This document shows, piece by piece, positions 35,155-47,033 of a stretch of 64,000 nucleotides of DNA; within the stretch, counting starts at the first letter, position 1, and every line of letters begins with the position of its first letter. The translations under genes and the position numbers were made by a program. The notes under the pieces are model-generated. The model searched no databases. It saw nothing but the letters and a program-made list of their open reading frames with translations, and had not been told where the DNA came from. The stretch is taken from assembly GCA_029953675.1 (NCBI GenBank), contig JAMWBK010000001.1, positions 3,426,501 to 3,490,500 of the forward strand, in the 5' to 3' direction. The stretch comes from Rhodosorus marinus. Lineage: Eukaryota > Rhodophyta > Stylonematophyceae > Stylonematales > Stylonemataceae.

Positions 35155-38100
35155 TTATGCGTTCATCCCCGCAGCAGCTGCTGCAGCGGCACGCCGCTGC
35201 TCCTTCTTCTTCTTCAACTTGTTCATTCTTACTGCAGTAAGTATGGCCGCCATGTCATCGGCGGTGCAGGCCTTCTGAATCCAAGGGTGCTGCAGTAATC
35301 GCGAAGCGGGTGCGCGCCTCGCAGCGTTCTTAACCAAGCACTGGGAGAGGAAGTCCCGGAAGTCTGCTGACCACGTCTTACCTTCCTTCAGGCGCGGGGG
35401 ATCGCTGGTGGCAATAAGATACATCGCTTTCATGGGCTTGGTATGGAGCAAGGGCGGTTCCCACTCTGCACACTCGATCGCAACGATGCCCAGACTCCAG
35501 ATGTCCACCTGAAACGTTCGTGGTATATGCGAAAAACTTGGTCAGCGGTAAGCACTTACTCTCACCCAACCGTGAGCAAAACATGCAGTTCATGACCGCG
35601 CCTACCTTGTAGTCATAGTCAGTACTCTTAATTAGTTCTGGTGCCATCCAGTACGGCGTACCAACACAGCTGTGACGCTTGGTGCGCTCGTCTGTGAGCT
35701 CAACACTGAATCCAAAATCCGCTAATTTGACGCCACCCTTGAGCGACAACAACACATTATCCGATTTAATGTCTCGGTGAAGTCGTCGGAGGGCGTGCAT
35801 ATACTCTAGCCCTTGCAAGCACTGCAGGAAAAGAGGTACAGCAAAAGGGCTCTCGTCAGCTTGCGTTATCAACGGTCCACATCAGCCGTTGCAAAACAAA
35901 GACGGTTTTACGCACCTCCCGAACTAGATAGGCAATGTGCTCTTCGTGGAAATGTACTTTTCGCTGCATCAAAAACTCCAGCACATCTGTCAACGATCCC
36001 CCGTCCATGTAGTCCATGCTGATCCAGGCCTGTCGGAGAAGGAGAATGCGAATTTTTAGCTACGACCTTCAGATTTTCTCGGATGGTCTGGACAGTGGAC
36101 TAGTTGCCCTACGCAACATTCATCAGGAAGCACCTAGCTTACCATGTTCTTCCAAAGGTAGGTCTCCCGGCACTTGATCAAGTTCGGGTGTCTGGTGCAA
36201 GCCATCATGCGAATTTCCATCTCCAACGATTCCAATTCCTGCTTGGTCTGGGGACGAACTTGCTTCAACGCTATCTTCTGCTTTTTCTTATCCGTTGCAA
36301 CGAAAACGGACCCCGAGGCGCCGTGCCCGATCTCTCTCATATCCTGCACATGGCAAGCATTGGTGGTGAGGGGACAGACAAAGAGTGAAGGACGAAAGTA
36401 CTAACAACATGGTCGATGAAGTTTCACGCAAAGGACCTGACTCGATCTAGCTGCATCTGTAATTTTCAAGTCTTGACTAAATCTCGTACCTGGAAAACTT
36501 CCTCAGGGTCGGTATTGATAAATATTGGGTCCCTGGGTGCAACTGATTCTCTGATCGTAGGGACCTTGGGCTATTCACGAAAAGCTGAAAAGTGAGAGGC
36601 CGATCTGCTCCAGTACCATTGTGACAACAGTCTCACCTCGTGCTGCTCCCTTCTTGTACGTGTTCGTGCTTCGACAGTTCCATCTCGTGGTGAATTGGTC
36701 GCTGCTGCTTGAATCTTTTCGGGCCCTCTCTGTTTCGTTTCATGTGGAATCCGATCGATTCTATTCTTCGGCTTGGGGGGAGCTCCAGCCTGGTATAAAA
36801 GGTAGGCATTCATTGCAGCGTCGGTGTTGATCTCGTCATGCTTCAGACCGCTCTTCAAGAGCTCCTCCTCCATCTCGGCGGGAAGTCCTATTGAACAATG
36901 AACGGCTTGTCATCTTCACGAAAAGGGAAGCTCAGCGGATTGCGTGCCGAGCTTTGTTCTATGGACTCACCTACGAATCCGGTTGCACTGGACAAGTCTG
37001 CTTTCACATGGACTGTGCGCTCAACGAGGACCGGTCCAGTTACCGCCGTTTTCTTCCCTCCTCTCTTGAAGGGTGCAGCGATTTTCGACATCTATTTTCA
37101 AGTTCCGGTGACGAAAAGCGGTGACTGGTGAGACATAATTTTTTCTGACGGCTTCTTCCCCGTACGGTTCCACTTACGCTCCTCGAGACTACGTCTTCCA
37201 AGTGTTCCGTTCGTGACTTCTCCGTTGGGCTGTTCGATTGCTCGATTGCCTTGGCAATCTCTTCTGGAGAAACGCCGTTCAACGCGTGTGGGGAAACTGA
37301 TGTCGGCGGCAGCGACGTATCTACCTTTGTCTGCGCAGTCGGCGACGCCTTGATGCCGCTAATTTCGTTGAAGCTCTTCGCCTGACCAACGTCCATTGAT
37401 GCTACCGCGGGCTTTGATTTTCCCATCCCCTTCCGGATTCTGGTAAAACTTTTCTCCAAATCTTTGAGTCCAGTTTTCGGGCTGGTCTGCTCTTGTTCAG
37501 GTATCGTATCGGCTGCTCTTTTCGGACTTCGTTTTTTGACTGTTCTCAACTTCAGTTGCGACTGCTGCTGAACCAATGTCGGTGTGTCCTTCCCCGCCTG
37601 ATATTGCTTCGCAGGTGAAAGGGATGAGGAGTCCGGGCTTACGAAAGATACGTCTACTTTCCCGTTGATCGTAGGCTGAGCACCACTGGGCTTTGAAGAC
37701 TGCCCATGGCCTATGTTCTCTGTCCCCATGCCCGTCGACGCTTCTTGGCCGAAGCCTTCCCTCGTGGGAATTCCCCGCCGTGCCGATGGAGCGCTTGGAG
37801 CTACTTCTCCATTTCGTGCAGAGTACTCCAAATTCTTCTTGGAGGACGATTTCTCATAGTCCCACTTCGCAGTAGGTCCCGAGGGGGCAACCGTGGCTTC
37901 TGCAGGCATGATCGGCTTCTGCAATGCGTCGTAGCGCTTCATCCTGTCCGCTATAGATGGGAATGGGACACTGTCGTCTAGGATCTTGGTCTTCTCCACA
38001 GTTCTCTCTACCGTTTGCCTGCATAACCAAAGGCAACAGTTAGTGCTGGGAAACCTTGGATAGGCCTGTTTTTTGTGCTAAATTTGTCCTCCGCGTCGGT

Positions 38101-38674
38101 CTACCGGATTTTTGAGGATGACGTACGGCGATTCTTGTTCAGGTATAATATCGCCGTTCATCGGCATATTCTCACTGTTTTCTCTTACTCGGATAGATCG
38201 CTTGTCCGTTGAAATGGAAGCCTGCTCAAAATCTTTTGCAATCGTGGATGGAGCCTGAGCATAGCCAGCCTCTTGAACTTCGCGACTAGACATCTGACGA
38301 AGCTGAGCGGGTCTGTTCAAAGAGCTCCTTGCCCTGCGAGCAAGTGCACTCCTGGAGTCCTTTCGAAAGATAAACAGCCGTCGGTCCATGATTAGCAGCA
38401 AAAATGTAGATCTGGAACTGAGGCGGTCAATCGGATGAGCAAGTCCGTCGCGAGGCCGCTTAACTTCCCGTGTAGCAAGGAGTCGTGTTGGAATGAACCA
38501 AGCCCTGTTCAAGTACTGTCCTATTTACCTGCACTGCAATGCGTACCTGATACATAGTGACAAGCGCACGAGAAATCGGTGATCAGAGTTTCCTCGTATT
38601 CTCAGGTACGCTTGTCCGTCCTCACGACGGGTAGGAGCTTCAAAGTTGGTTCCGTCTGCACTCCAGCCGCCCCA
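35155..38674 (-). CDS. PH-CRIB-STE20 protein kinase (p21-activated kinase type), 5' end unresolved
   Basis: Ten minus-strand exons close in frame: 38674-38547, 38417-38127, 38018-37178, 37091-36971, 36887-36637, 36570-36490, 36343-36143, 36029-35916, 35821-35606 and 35508-35155, giving at least 865 residues. PAKs are Ser/Thr kinases switched on by Rac/Cdc42 GTPases. The N-terminal part (YLRIRGNSDHRFLVRL, then TFLLLIMDRRLFIFRKD) looks like a pleckstrin homology domain. A long Ser/Pro/Lys-rich linker follows. The CRIB motif is split by an intron: MSKIAAPFKRG, ERTVHVKADLSSATGFVG, then LPAEMEEELLKSGL. The kinase domain has IGHGASGSVF (glycine loop), IALKQV (catalytic Lys), a STE20-type YMDGGSLTDVL, HRDIKSDNVLL, LADFGFS, GTPYWMAPELI and DIWSLG. 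The C-terminus is KKKKEQRR followed by seven Ala. The first modelled exon starts at an acceptor, so at least one 5' exon is missing; an ATG at 38830 (MGQE...) is one untested candidate. Confidence 0.88.
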
Positions 38675-40626
38675 CTACGAAGCCAAATTCAGAACGCACA
38701 GTTTCAATTAGCATCGAGTATCCAGACTACGCACACTCTCGTTCAGGCTGGCAACTGAAGAACTGGGAAAATCTCAAGAGAACACATTCAACGAGTCTGC
38801 GTTCTTGATCGGTCACTTCTCCTGCCCCATCTCCTCCTCAACAACCTCCTCACAGTTCAGTATTCTTCCCCAGTCCCCCTCTCCTTCCTGCCTCCCCGCA
38901 CAGGTGCTACCCGTTTTGCATCTGCCTCGGGATGGGTCCAGAAAAACTATAATCAAACAAAAGGGTCATGGCTGCCCCATGTTACCGCATTTGGCAGGGA
39001 AGCCTTACTGCACAAATACTCCCCCTCAAATACTTTGAACAACTACAAAAGTCCCCAATTCCATATCGTCGGTTAGCATTTAACGCTAGTACACAGTCCA
39101 TAACAACCCCCCCTTAACAAGATTGGTCTTCGATGCCACTGACTTAGAGGAACATTGTCCAAAAACCATGGGCCGGCAAAAAAATTCCGCGCTTCACAAA
39201 ACAAAAGCCAAATCCCTCTTTCAGAATTTCAAATAAAATTGATTAACTCAAATGTTCAAATTTTGAACCCGAACAAGCGCCCCACCTTCCACTTTTCACG
39301 TTTGCAGGATAAAATGAGTTAATCTCGGCGTTACTTTTTTGTGCAGCCTACGGGCATATCTTCTATTTGTTTTTGGAGTATCAATCCTTCAACAGATATT
39401 CAATCAAATAAAATTGTAGATCTGCTCTTGAAGGCTTCCACAGCATTATCAATCAATGTATCAATCAATAAACAGAGGAGAAATGGTACCGGGCCAGCTG
39501 TATCTCGTAGCCTGTAATTGCAGATATTAACACATAGGATAAGAGCGATGATTGGATATATACTCTTATTTTTCTAAACTTATCGATATTATAGGGATAT
39601 ATGGGCTTCTGATTCGATAGTATAGGCAAGTAAAGTTGGGAACGAGAAGATGATTGGATAAAGTCCTTAGTTGGGTTCTTATTGATTTGTCGGGAAGACT
39701 TACGAGGCCTCGCAAGGTGGTAGCTTTTGCGGGAGGGCGGGAAGAAGAATTGCAGGCTATGATCACAACGCGCCATGCCGACCAACAACTCAGTTCGGTG
39801 TGAGACGGGGACCATATTGCGGTTCTATGACGAGCTCCTACCACTTGATAAGATCTCCGAGGCTGGTGTCATCCTTCACGTCGTGATAACAAACGGCCAC
39901 AAAGTTGCGGGGCAGTCTTGCGGCACTCGGTTGGTACGTCTATTGCGAGAGCCAAATTGATCACCATTCACTGGGCGAACGGACAGGCATGTTTTTCAGC
40001 TCTTTTGGGTTTCTAACTTGCAAGCCACCCTGTCTCGGTCCTCACAGTACATATCAGACAGTCTCCACAAATCGTTGCCTTTTGCTTACAACAACAAACC
40101 ATTGCCTATAAAACAGACTTTCCTGACGTGGCCAAGAATCAATTGACGAGCTTCGCAACGGCATTGATGATCGCGAGGTGCAAGTGCAGACTAAAGTTAC
40201 CCACTGTCCCCAAAAGAGCATGCATTCTAGAATCTTTTGAGGGTGGTTTCATATGTGGTACCAAACCAAATTCGTTGCCCTTACAAGTTCAAAAGGTTCT
40301 CTTGGCGCTTGAACAACCATCCTCGTGGGCACTACATTAGCTGTAAAATATTTCAGTCAGTTCCTTCGAGACAAAAACGACGGCTAGTTATATCTGGCCT
40401 TGTATCGAATGAGTTTACTTAAAATTCGCCAACTTAGCATCTTACTCGCTCCCTCAGCCGGGGTCATGGGGTCATACTGATAGCGTGTCATTGGAATCAT
40501 CCCCCACGGCTGGGGCTAGAATCCGCAGTCTAGGTGGAGACCACGGCGACAGCTGCCTCCTTACAATTCCTGCTCATACAGGTCTAACGAGGACCGGACC
40601 TCCACCTTCTTCACCTTCTATTCCGC

Positions 40627-40779
40627 GACAATAACCCTGAGGGGAAGATGGATAGGCTAAACCAAAGGAAGCGGGCTCAAAGACCAAGGCCGCATTAGAA
40701 CGCCACTGCATACTGCTCAACGAAGAGAGTAAATGCGAGTCTGCGTCTCGTTGCGATCGCGAAAACAGTCCCAAACCCA
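40627..40779. repeat. Dispersed repeat, copy B (partner at 18.6 kb)
   Basis: This copy shares an ordered series of words with 18608-18750, most clearly GCGATCGCGAAAACAGTCCC against GCGATCGCGAAAACGGTCCC. It has similar length and the same orientation. No coding potential is evident. Confidence 0.55.
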
Positions 40780-41889
40780 GGTCGCCCCTGAGCACACGAT
40801 GAATCCAAACACCTCAATAACATGCTGAACGAACACAGCCGTCTGCAGCGTTCGTAGGGGGGCCTCCTGGTACACAACCTCCTTGTAGTGGCGCATAAAG
40901 TGAGCAGCCGCACCGCGCTGGCGAATCGTTAAAAGCCGACCTCGTCAAGACGCCCCGAGCCGTTGCCATCACTTTACGCCGCCCTAAGCAGAGCTTTTTA
41001 CTCCGAAGCGCTACCAACGCGAGGGTACCTCAATCAGCCCTCGAGCATAGCTTCGTTCCGCCTGTCGTTTAAGCGCTTTGGGTTTGTGGACAGTGCTGGA
41101 GTCCTCTGGTTAAGAAAGTCCTTTTGGGGTCAACCCCCACAACTAGGGCGCACTTCCAATTTCTCAGTCTTGTGGTGGACTTCGGCCGCCCTTATTATTG
41201 AGGCTCGTTCTTTGCGTCGAGTGCATTACTCCCTTCATGGGGGGTGCTAGCCTTGCAATAGAGTCGCCGTTGATTGAGTTTTTGCTGCGCTGTGGTAGGT
41301 AGGTAGCTCCCGAATAAAGGCTATGAGGTCACCGATACGAACATCGCCGTCGTGTCACGAAAGCTACTCGAAAGCTGCTTACAGCCAAAAATTCAAAACA
41401 ATACCTCTTTCCTTCCGAAAACAATCATTCCATGCGTTTCACAAATTGGAAAAGAAAAAACCCAACGCTTCTTAGGACAAAGAGAACAAAACAACAACAG
41501 TTTGATGTACGGAAAACTAAAAATATAAAACAAATTAGATCAAATATTGTAGATAGGAAAAAAAGCCGCGGAAGTTGATGTTTATTTCGACTACCAAGAA
41601 CTTGAAATAGTGAAAACAAAATCACAATAAAGTTGTTTGAAATCACGTAGTAAATTGATATGTGATTGTAATTATTCAGATAGATTGAAAAAAGATCCTT
41701 GGAATTTTCTTGAATAGTTAAACTTTTTAGTACGAAGAATTTAAAGCTTGCCTATTGGAGCAAAATGGGAGGGGAGCGGAGAAGGCTTGTACAAGGAGTT
41801 TGCCGGACAGGATTTTCGGGCATGCGGAGGCACGCGTTGGGAGGCCATTAGAATCTTGGCGAGCCGATTGGAATCGCCGATATGGCTTA

Positions 41890-41917
41890 TGATACACCCC
41901 CTGCCAAGGGGGGTATC
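41890..41917. repeat. Short imperfect hairpin
   Basis: TGATACACCCCCT and AGGGGGGTATCA pair across a short GCCA centre with one mismatch. The hairpin is in a stretch without genes. Confidence 0.6.
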
Positions 41918-42129
41918 ATCACCGTTGAAATCTGCTCCATTTCCGGTAGGCGGGGGGCCATGCGTGGCCCTTCGTAAAGCTGCCAATTGAAGATCAAAAA
42001 TTTCAGTAATTCTTCTTCTAGCCCCTGTTTTTGTGATTTTGCATGTACTTGAAACCCTGGGGTAGCGGGCCACGATCCATTCAAGGGATCATCCAAATGT
42101 GATAATGACAAAATACAGGATGGTTAAAT

Positions 42130-42189
42130 AGTAGTGTTTAGCCCATATAATTTCGATATGGATAAAGTTGATTATTCTGAATGACTGAC
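42130..42189. repeat. Duplicated ~60-bp segment, copy 1
   Basis: The 32 bases at 42158-42189 are identical to 43738-43769 apart from one substitution (a central TTATTC versus TTCTTC). Weaker identity extends upstream through CATATAA. Both copies are in direct orientation, 1.58 kb apart. Confidence 0.8.
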
Positions 42190-42821
42190 ATTGGCCTGCA
42201 CAGTTTGGGGCATTACATGTGCAAGCCCGCTTTAAATTTATTTAGTATATTCATAAAAAATTGTCCCATTATTATGTGCTTCTATACGACTAGAGTACAA
42301 TATATCGAGGCGCATTCGTATCATCTAAATAAATTGTGAAAAAACAAATTATTGTGACAACGTTCAGTACAGAGATGGACCGGCTTCTTCAAAAGCAGCA
42401 GCTTTTCACACAAGCCTGCATCACGAGCTAATCACCTTCCCCCTTGCAACCAACCAAATCCCCCACAGCAAGCGTTAGGGCAATGATTGGGACATCAGAA
42501 TCTAGACGAACCGGTTGGAATTGCCTATATGGCTAGCTCCGTGGGGTAATAGAACATGACGCCAGTTTATTACTTGGAAACCGGCTGGTCGTTCTCCTTC
42601 TCCTTTACCGCTGCTTACCTATTGTCGATCGGAGAAGGAGTACGTTGGTGACGCCAAAATTTCGGATGTGTGCCAACGAAAAGGGGGCCTGCTGTGTTCC
42701 CATCGGATGTACTTATGTACATTCGTGGAGGCTTTTAGCTTCACCGCCGTCAACGGAACACCCCGCCCAGAAAACCGGGCTCGCCCGTTTTTCCACGACG
42801 CGGCCCCTCGGCCCGGCAAAG

Positions 42822-42947
42822 CCGGAACACAACATCGTTTCAACTAGCTTCTCCCCGTGAGGCTCCGAGGTACATCCACGTTTGCCGGAACACACCAGCG
42901 TTTCACCTAACTTCTCCCCTGCAGGCTCCGAGGTACATCCACGTTTG
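42822..42947. repeat. 63-bp tandem duplication
   Basis: Two adjacent 63-bp units, 42822-42884 and 42885-42947, each begin CCGGAACACA and end CCGAGGTACATCCACGTTTG. They differ at about eight positions, mostly in the middle. No frame is common to both. Confidence 0.9.
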
Positions 42948-43705
42948 GTGATCCTCCTCTATTCACTGGAATCGGCCAATTATTATCCAAAAAAACTTTT
43001 GCATTTTAGGTACGCCTTCCCGATTCTTCTATAGGGCCCAGTGAAATTTGCAACTCCACCGCGAGTTGATAAATTATCTATAATTTATCGGGGTTTTTTC
43101 GTCGACTATCCAAACCCTCGAGTCCCCTCAAAAGACAAAGAGATACTTAACCGCTTGGACAAACCTCGTTTTTCTTAACAAAAAAGAACAGAAATCCATT
43201 TTTGTTTGTTCTGTGCTCATTACTTTCCCGCCACGTGTCAATAGGAATCAACTAATTTTTTAAATTAGTGTAAAAATTAAAAATTAGTAAAAATGATGTT
43301 TTTATTCTAATATATTGAGCCTCTAATTATTTTTAAAAACATACTGTTTGATTTGAAAAAAGTTACGAATTTCTACGAGACTCACTGAGCAAAAAATGCA
43401 GAGATCATTCATTTTTTGGCCCACCTTTTGGAATACATCTCGATTCCCACGAAACGGGGGCGGGAATAGGGTATGGACCAGACGTTAAAAACGCAAGAAT
43501 TAAAAGGTAACGCGCGGTGCAGGAAGAGAAGGTGCGCTCAAACGCCGCGGAAGTGGGAATGTTGGTTTTTTAAAAGGAAAAATACAGTTTCCATACGATA
43601 GTGTCAGCCAAAAACCCACCCCTGGATTTCAAAAAAGAGACCAAAAAGGTGGGTCCAAGACAATCGTCGGCTAAGCAACCCCGCTCGGGGGGGTTTAAGT
43701 GTGGC

Positions 43706-43769
43706 AAAGTCGTGTTGAGCTCATATAAACTAGAAACATGGATAAAGTTGATTCTTCTGAATGACTGAC
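43706..43769. repeat. Duplicated ~60-bp segment, copy 2
   Basis: The partner of 42130-42189. The shared core ATGGATAAAGTTGATT continues after one substitution with TTCTGAATGACTGAC. Confidence 0.8.
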
Positions 43770-46700
43770 GGATCAGTCGTGAAACGTTTGGTGGACATAT
43801 CCCAACGTATTAAACCTCAAGTCCTTCGACCAGGTCCAATAGCTCGCGGTGCTGTGTGGCGGGAAAGCCTTGTCAACTTTTGCTGTCCGGATAGAGCCTC
43901 AAACGAGTCCCTCCACTTCAGCACAAAGAAAACAAGTGCGATTGCTCCCAGACCTCCCCGCTCATGGCGGACAGGTGTGTTCAGTCCAATGGAGAGGAGG
44001 TGCTGCGGACTGCCGAGACACGGAAGGTATCCCCATCGGCTACCATCAAGAGACCACTCGAAGGCCGATACCACTCAGTAGGCGGTCGGTTGAACCAATC
44101 GGCTACGGAACAGAGACTGCCGGTCACACTCACATCACCAGGGCGCAAAACATCCCGCCCGTGGGAGCGCTGATGGAAATGCACTTGTATTGAACCGGTT
44201 GGGTAGTGGCCGATTGAAGCACGTAGTCGTGCTCGTGATTGCGCCAATGCCATTGTCTTGTCTTTACTTTTAGGGAGTCAGCATTCCCGATTGTCTTGTC
44301 CTGACGCCACTCACTAGTCGGTCGGTTGAGAACCGAGCCTGCGCTCACATACAAGATATTCCAATAGAGAAGGTTGCACGCACATGAAGTAGATATACAC
44401 TCTCATCTAGCTTGATCACACAGGACGATTGGAACCTTGTCAAGCAGGCTAACGGGATCTGGTCCAAAAGGACACTAGGGCTTTCGAATATCAGCAGCTC
44501 CGGGGATGCACATAGCTAAGAGGACAAGCGTGTGCCTCTAACAAAGCAAAACAGCACACAGCCAACCAAATGAGATTCAACGACCTCGGGCAAAAGAGGG
44601 ACGTGGATGGGAAGGGAAACGAATTCTCTCCACAAGGCTAAGTAGCGCGGAGAGGCCAAATGTAATTCGTCTATCTAACCTCGGGGAAGAGTGCGAGTGC
44701 CCGGCAATGATCCTCCACATGCACCCCCCTGCGGACAGAAAAGTTTATCATCCCAGAATGTTTATTTTTCAGACCTTTACTCCTCCAGCGTCGTGAGAAT
44801 CAGAAACTGGCGGGCTCACCGCCTCTTTTTGAGTTCCAAGGACTATATAATTCTCTCTGTCAGCGCGGAGGACGTGAGTAAAGCGCCCAAACTCGGAAGG
44901 CTTACTTCCAGACAACCTGTAGTTAATTTTACAGAATTCTATAAAAGAGACGACCTTCCCATGTATTGCAAAGATTTGCCCTTCTCGTCTTGCAAACCGT
45001 TATAACCAAAATAAATACAATGTATGTCTCCGAGCAATCCCTTGATCCGGTCTTGGCAAGTAAATATTAAACAAATTATGATGATCTCTTATCTCCATTT
45101 GTCCCCTGAAATTTAGCTCAAGAGAGAGAATGCACAAGAAGAAGTCTTCCACACCCCCACCCCCCTTCGTATTTGCCTTACAAACTAAAGCATTTAAGTA
45201 GGAGTTACTGTACTTTCAATAGATAGATCTCAAGTAAACGTCATACACCACACCCCTGTAGAGAATCCCTTTGTTTTAGAGAAATTGAGTAAACACGTTT
45301 TTATCAATTTTCGAGCCTTGCCTCAATCCCGCCAGACAATAAAACTTGGCTTGAAGTTTTATTGTCTTGCGGGCATCATTGTGGATATCAACTTGAGGGC
45401 CAAAAAGAGAAGAGAATCCGCCCCCTACAAAGCGCATGGACATGTGACTCAAAGTGGAAAAAATAGGATCTCGCACTCATAGGGTCGCCTCGGTCAGCAA
45501 GGCTAATTATATTCTCCCGAACACCCCCCCCTTTCCCTTTCCATTTTCCCCTGGAATGTGCATCATCATGAATTGTCACCCGTTCTTCCTTAGGAAGCGG
45601 GGTTCTGTCAGTCAAAATTTTGACATCGTTGATCCCTTTGCAACAATCTACGTCAAAATCATTCTTATTTTTGGTGAAAATAATAACACCCATTTTGTCA
45701 AAGATTGCGAGATATGTACCCCCTCTCTGATAATCTACTCGATAGTTCCTTCTTAAGTTTTTGCTAATTAAGTAGGGCTTTGGTTCCGAGCTGTATTTCC
45801 GGAAGCTGTATTCTGGATAAGGCGTACTCTCTATTTTCCAAAAAACTTGAGCACCAAAACAAAGGAAAACTTGTGGTTGGCTCAATGTTGGCCTAGGAAA
45901 GTAGAGGGAAGGGGGGGGGAAGCTCCGCTTTCATTTAGCTTTCACTTAAAAATAGTGGAAACGGAACAACCAATGATATCTTCACAAAACAAAGGGGGGG
46001 TTGGGTTGGACCCAATAGACCATTTTATCATTCATTTTGTAAGGAACGTCGAATTTTTCAAGAAAAATGTATGCATGATTCTGCCTAATTACTGAAAAAT
46101 GAAAAACCAACCGTGGGAAAAAGCTTACGGGTTGGGAAGCAGGAAAATAATCCCTCCCCCCCCTCCCTCCAACCCCATTCAAGGAGGGGGAGGGGGTGGA
46201 AGACTACCTCTTCACCTCAATTCCTTTCTTTTTGGCAATAAAAAAACACCTTATCGTCAATAAAATAAAACATAGTCGTAATTACTTCTACTTTTCAAGC
46301 ATGGGCAAACCCCGACTGAGTCAAGGGGTGGCGGGGTTCAATTTACCTAAGGGGTCGGACGTGTTCGACAAAAAAAAAATCTATTTTCCCTTGAACAGAA
46401 GATGAAAGTGTAAAAAAGATCGGATGCATTTACAAACAGCGAAAGGGGTGGGGTGTGTGTGTGTGTTTGGGGGGGAGCGGGGCTGCGGGGTTGGGAAGAG
46501 ACGGAGAGACTGGTGTCCTTTTTTTTCTTTTTTTTGCGGGGAGGAAGGGGGTGGGATAAACCTTTTTTTAGGCAATGTTTTTTGTGTTGTTTTTTGGAAT
46601 TTTTACAGCGGGCAAGGTTTTCAGGTCCAATGTTCCTTCTAGTTTTGTTTGTTTGTTTTTTTCTCGCTTGGGGTGGGAAGTTCAACCATTTGTCAGGTCG

Positions 46701-47033
46701 GTGTGCCCCTCTCTTTCCTCGGAGGGTTTTTTTGTTTGGACATGTGTCCTTTGAAAATAGTAAGAGTTTTGATGGTTTTGAGAGGGAAGGTGTTTGAAGG
46801 GTTAAAACTAGTTTTGGAAAACTAGTTTTTTTGGTGCGTGAGGGTGAAGTGGATGTAGGTGGTTTGTGGTGGTGGGGGGGTTGAGATGTTCGGGGGATGT
46901 ACTGGCAGAGGATGGGATGTAGAGGGAGCTTGTGTGTGTGGGAGGGAGGGAGGGAGGTCTGCGAAGGTATGTATGGAGTTGAGAGGTGGGAGATGGATCA
47001 GGTGGGACGCGGGGGGGTCTGTTTGAGGACCTA

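Larger units (their letters stand above)
38675..47033. other. 8.4-kb gene-poor region with duplications
   Basis: No gene could be supported. From 38800 to 39130 the plus strand is C-rich, the likely 5' region of the PAK gene. From 39.2 to 39.7 kb it is AT-rich. A dispersed repeat copy lies at 40627-40779. Short duplications occur at 42130-42189 / 43706-43769 and a 63-bp tandem pair at 42822-42947. Short frames near 43.8-44.3 kb and 45.4-45.9 kb exist on both strands without domains. From 46430 to 47033 the plus strand is G/T-rich and C-poor with a GT repeat near 46455, leading to the ARM gene. Confidence 0.5.
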
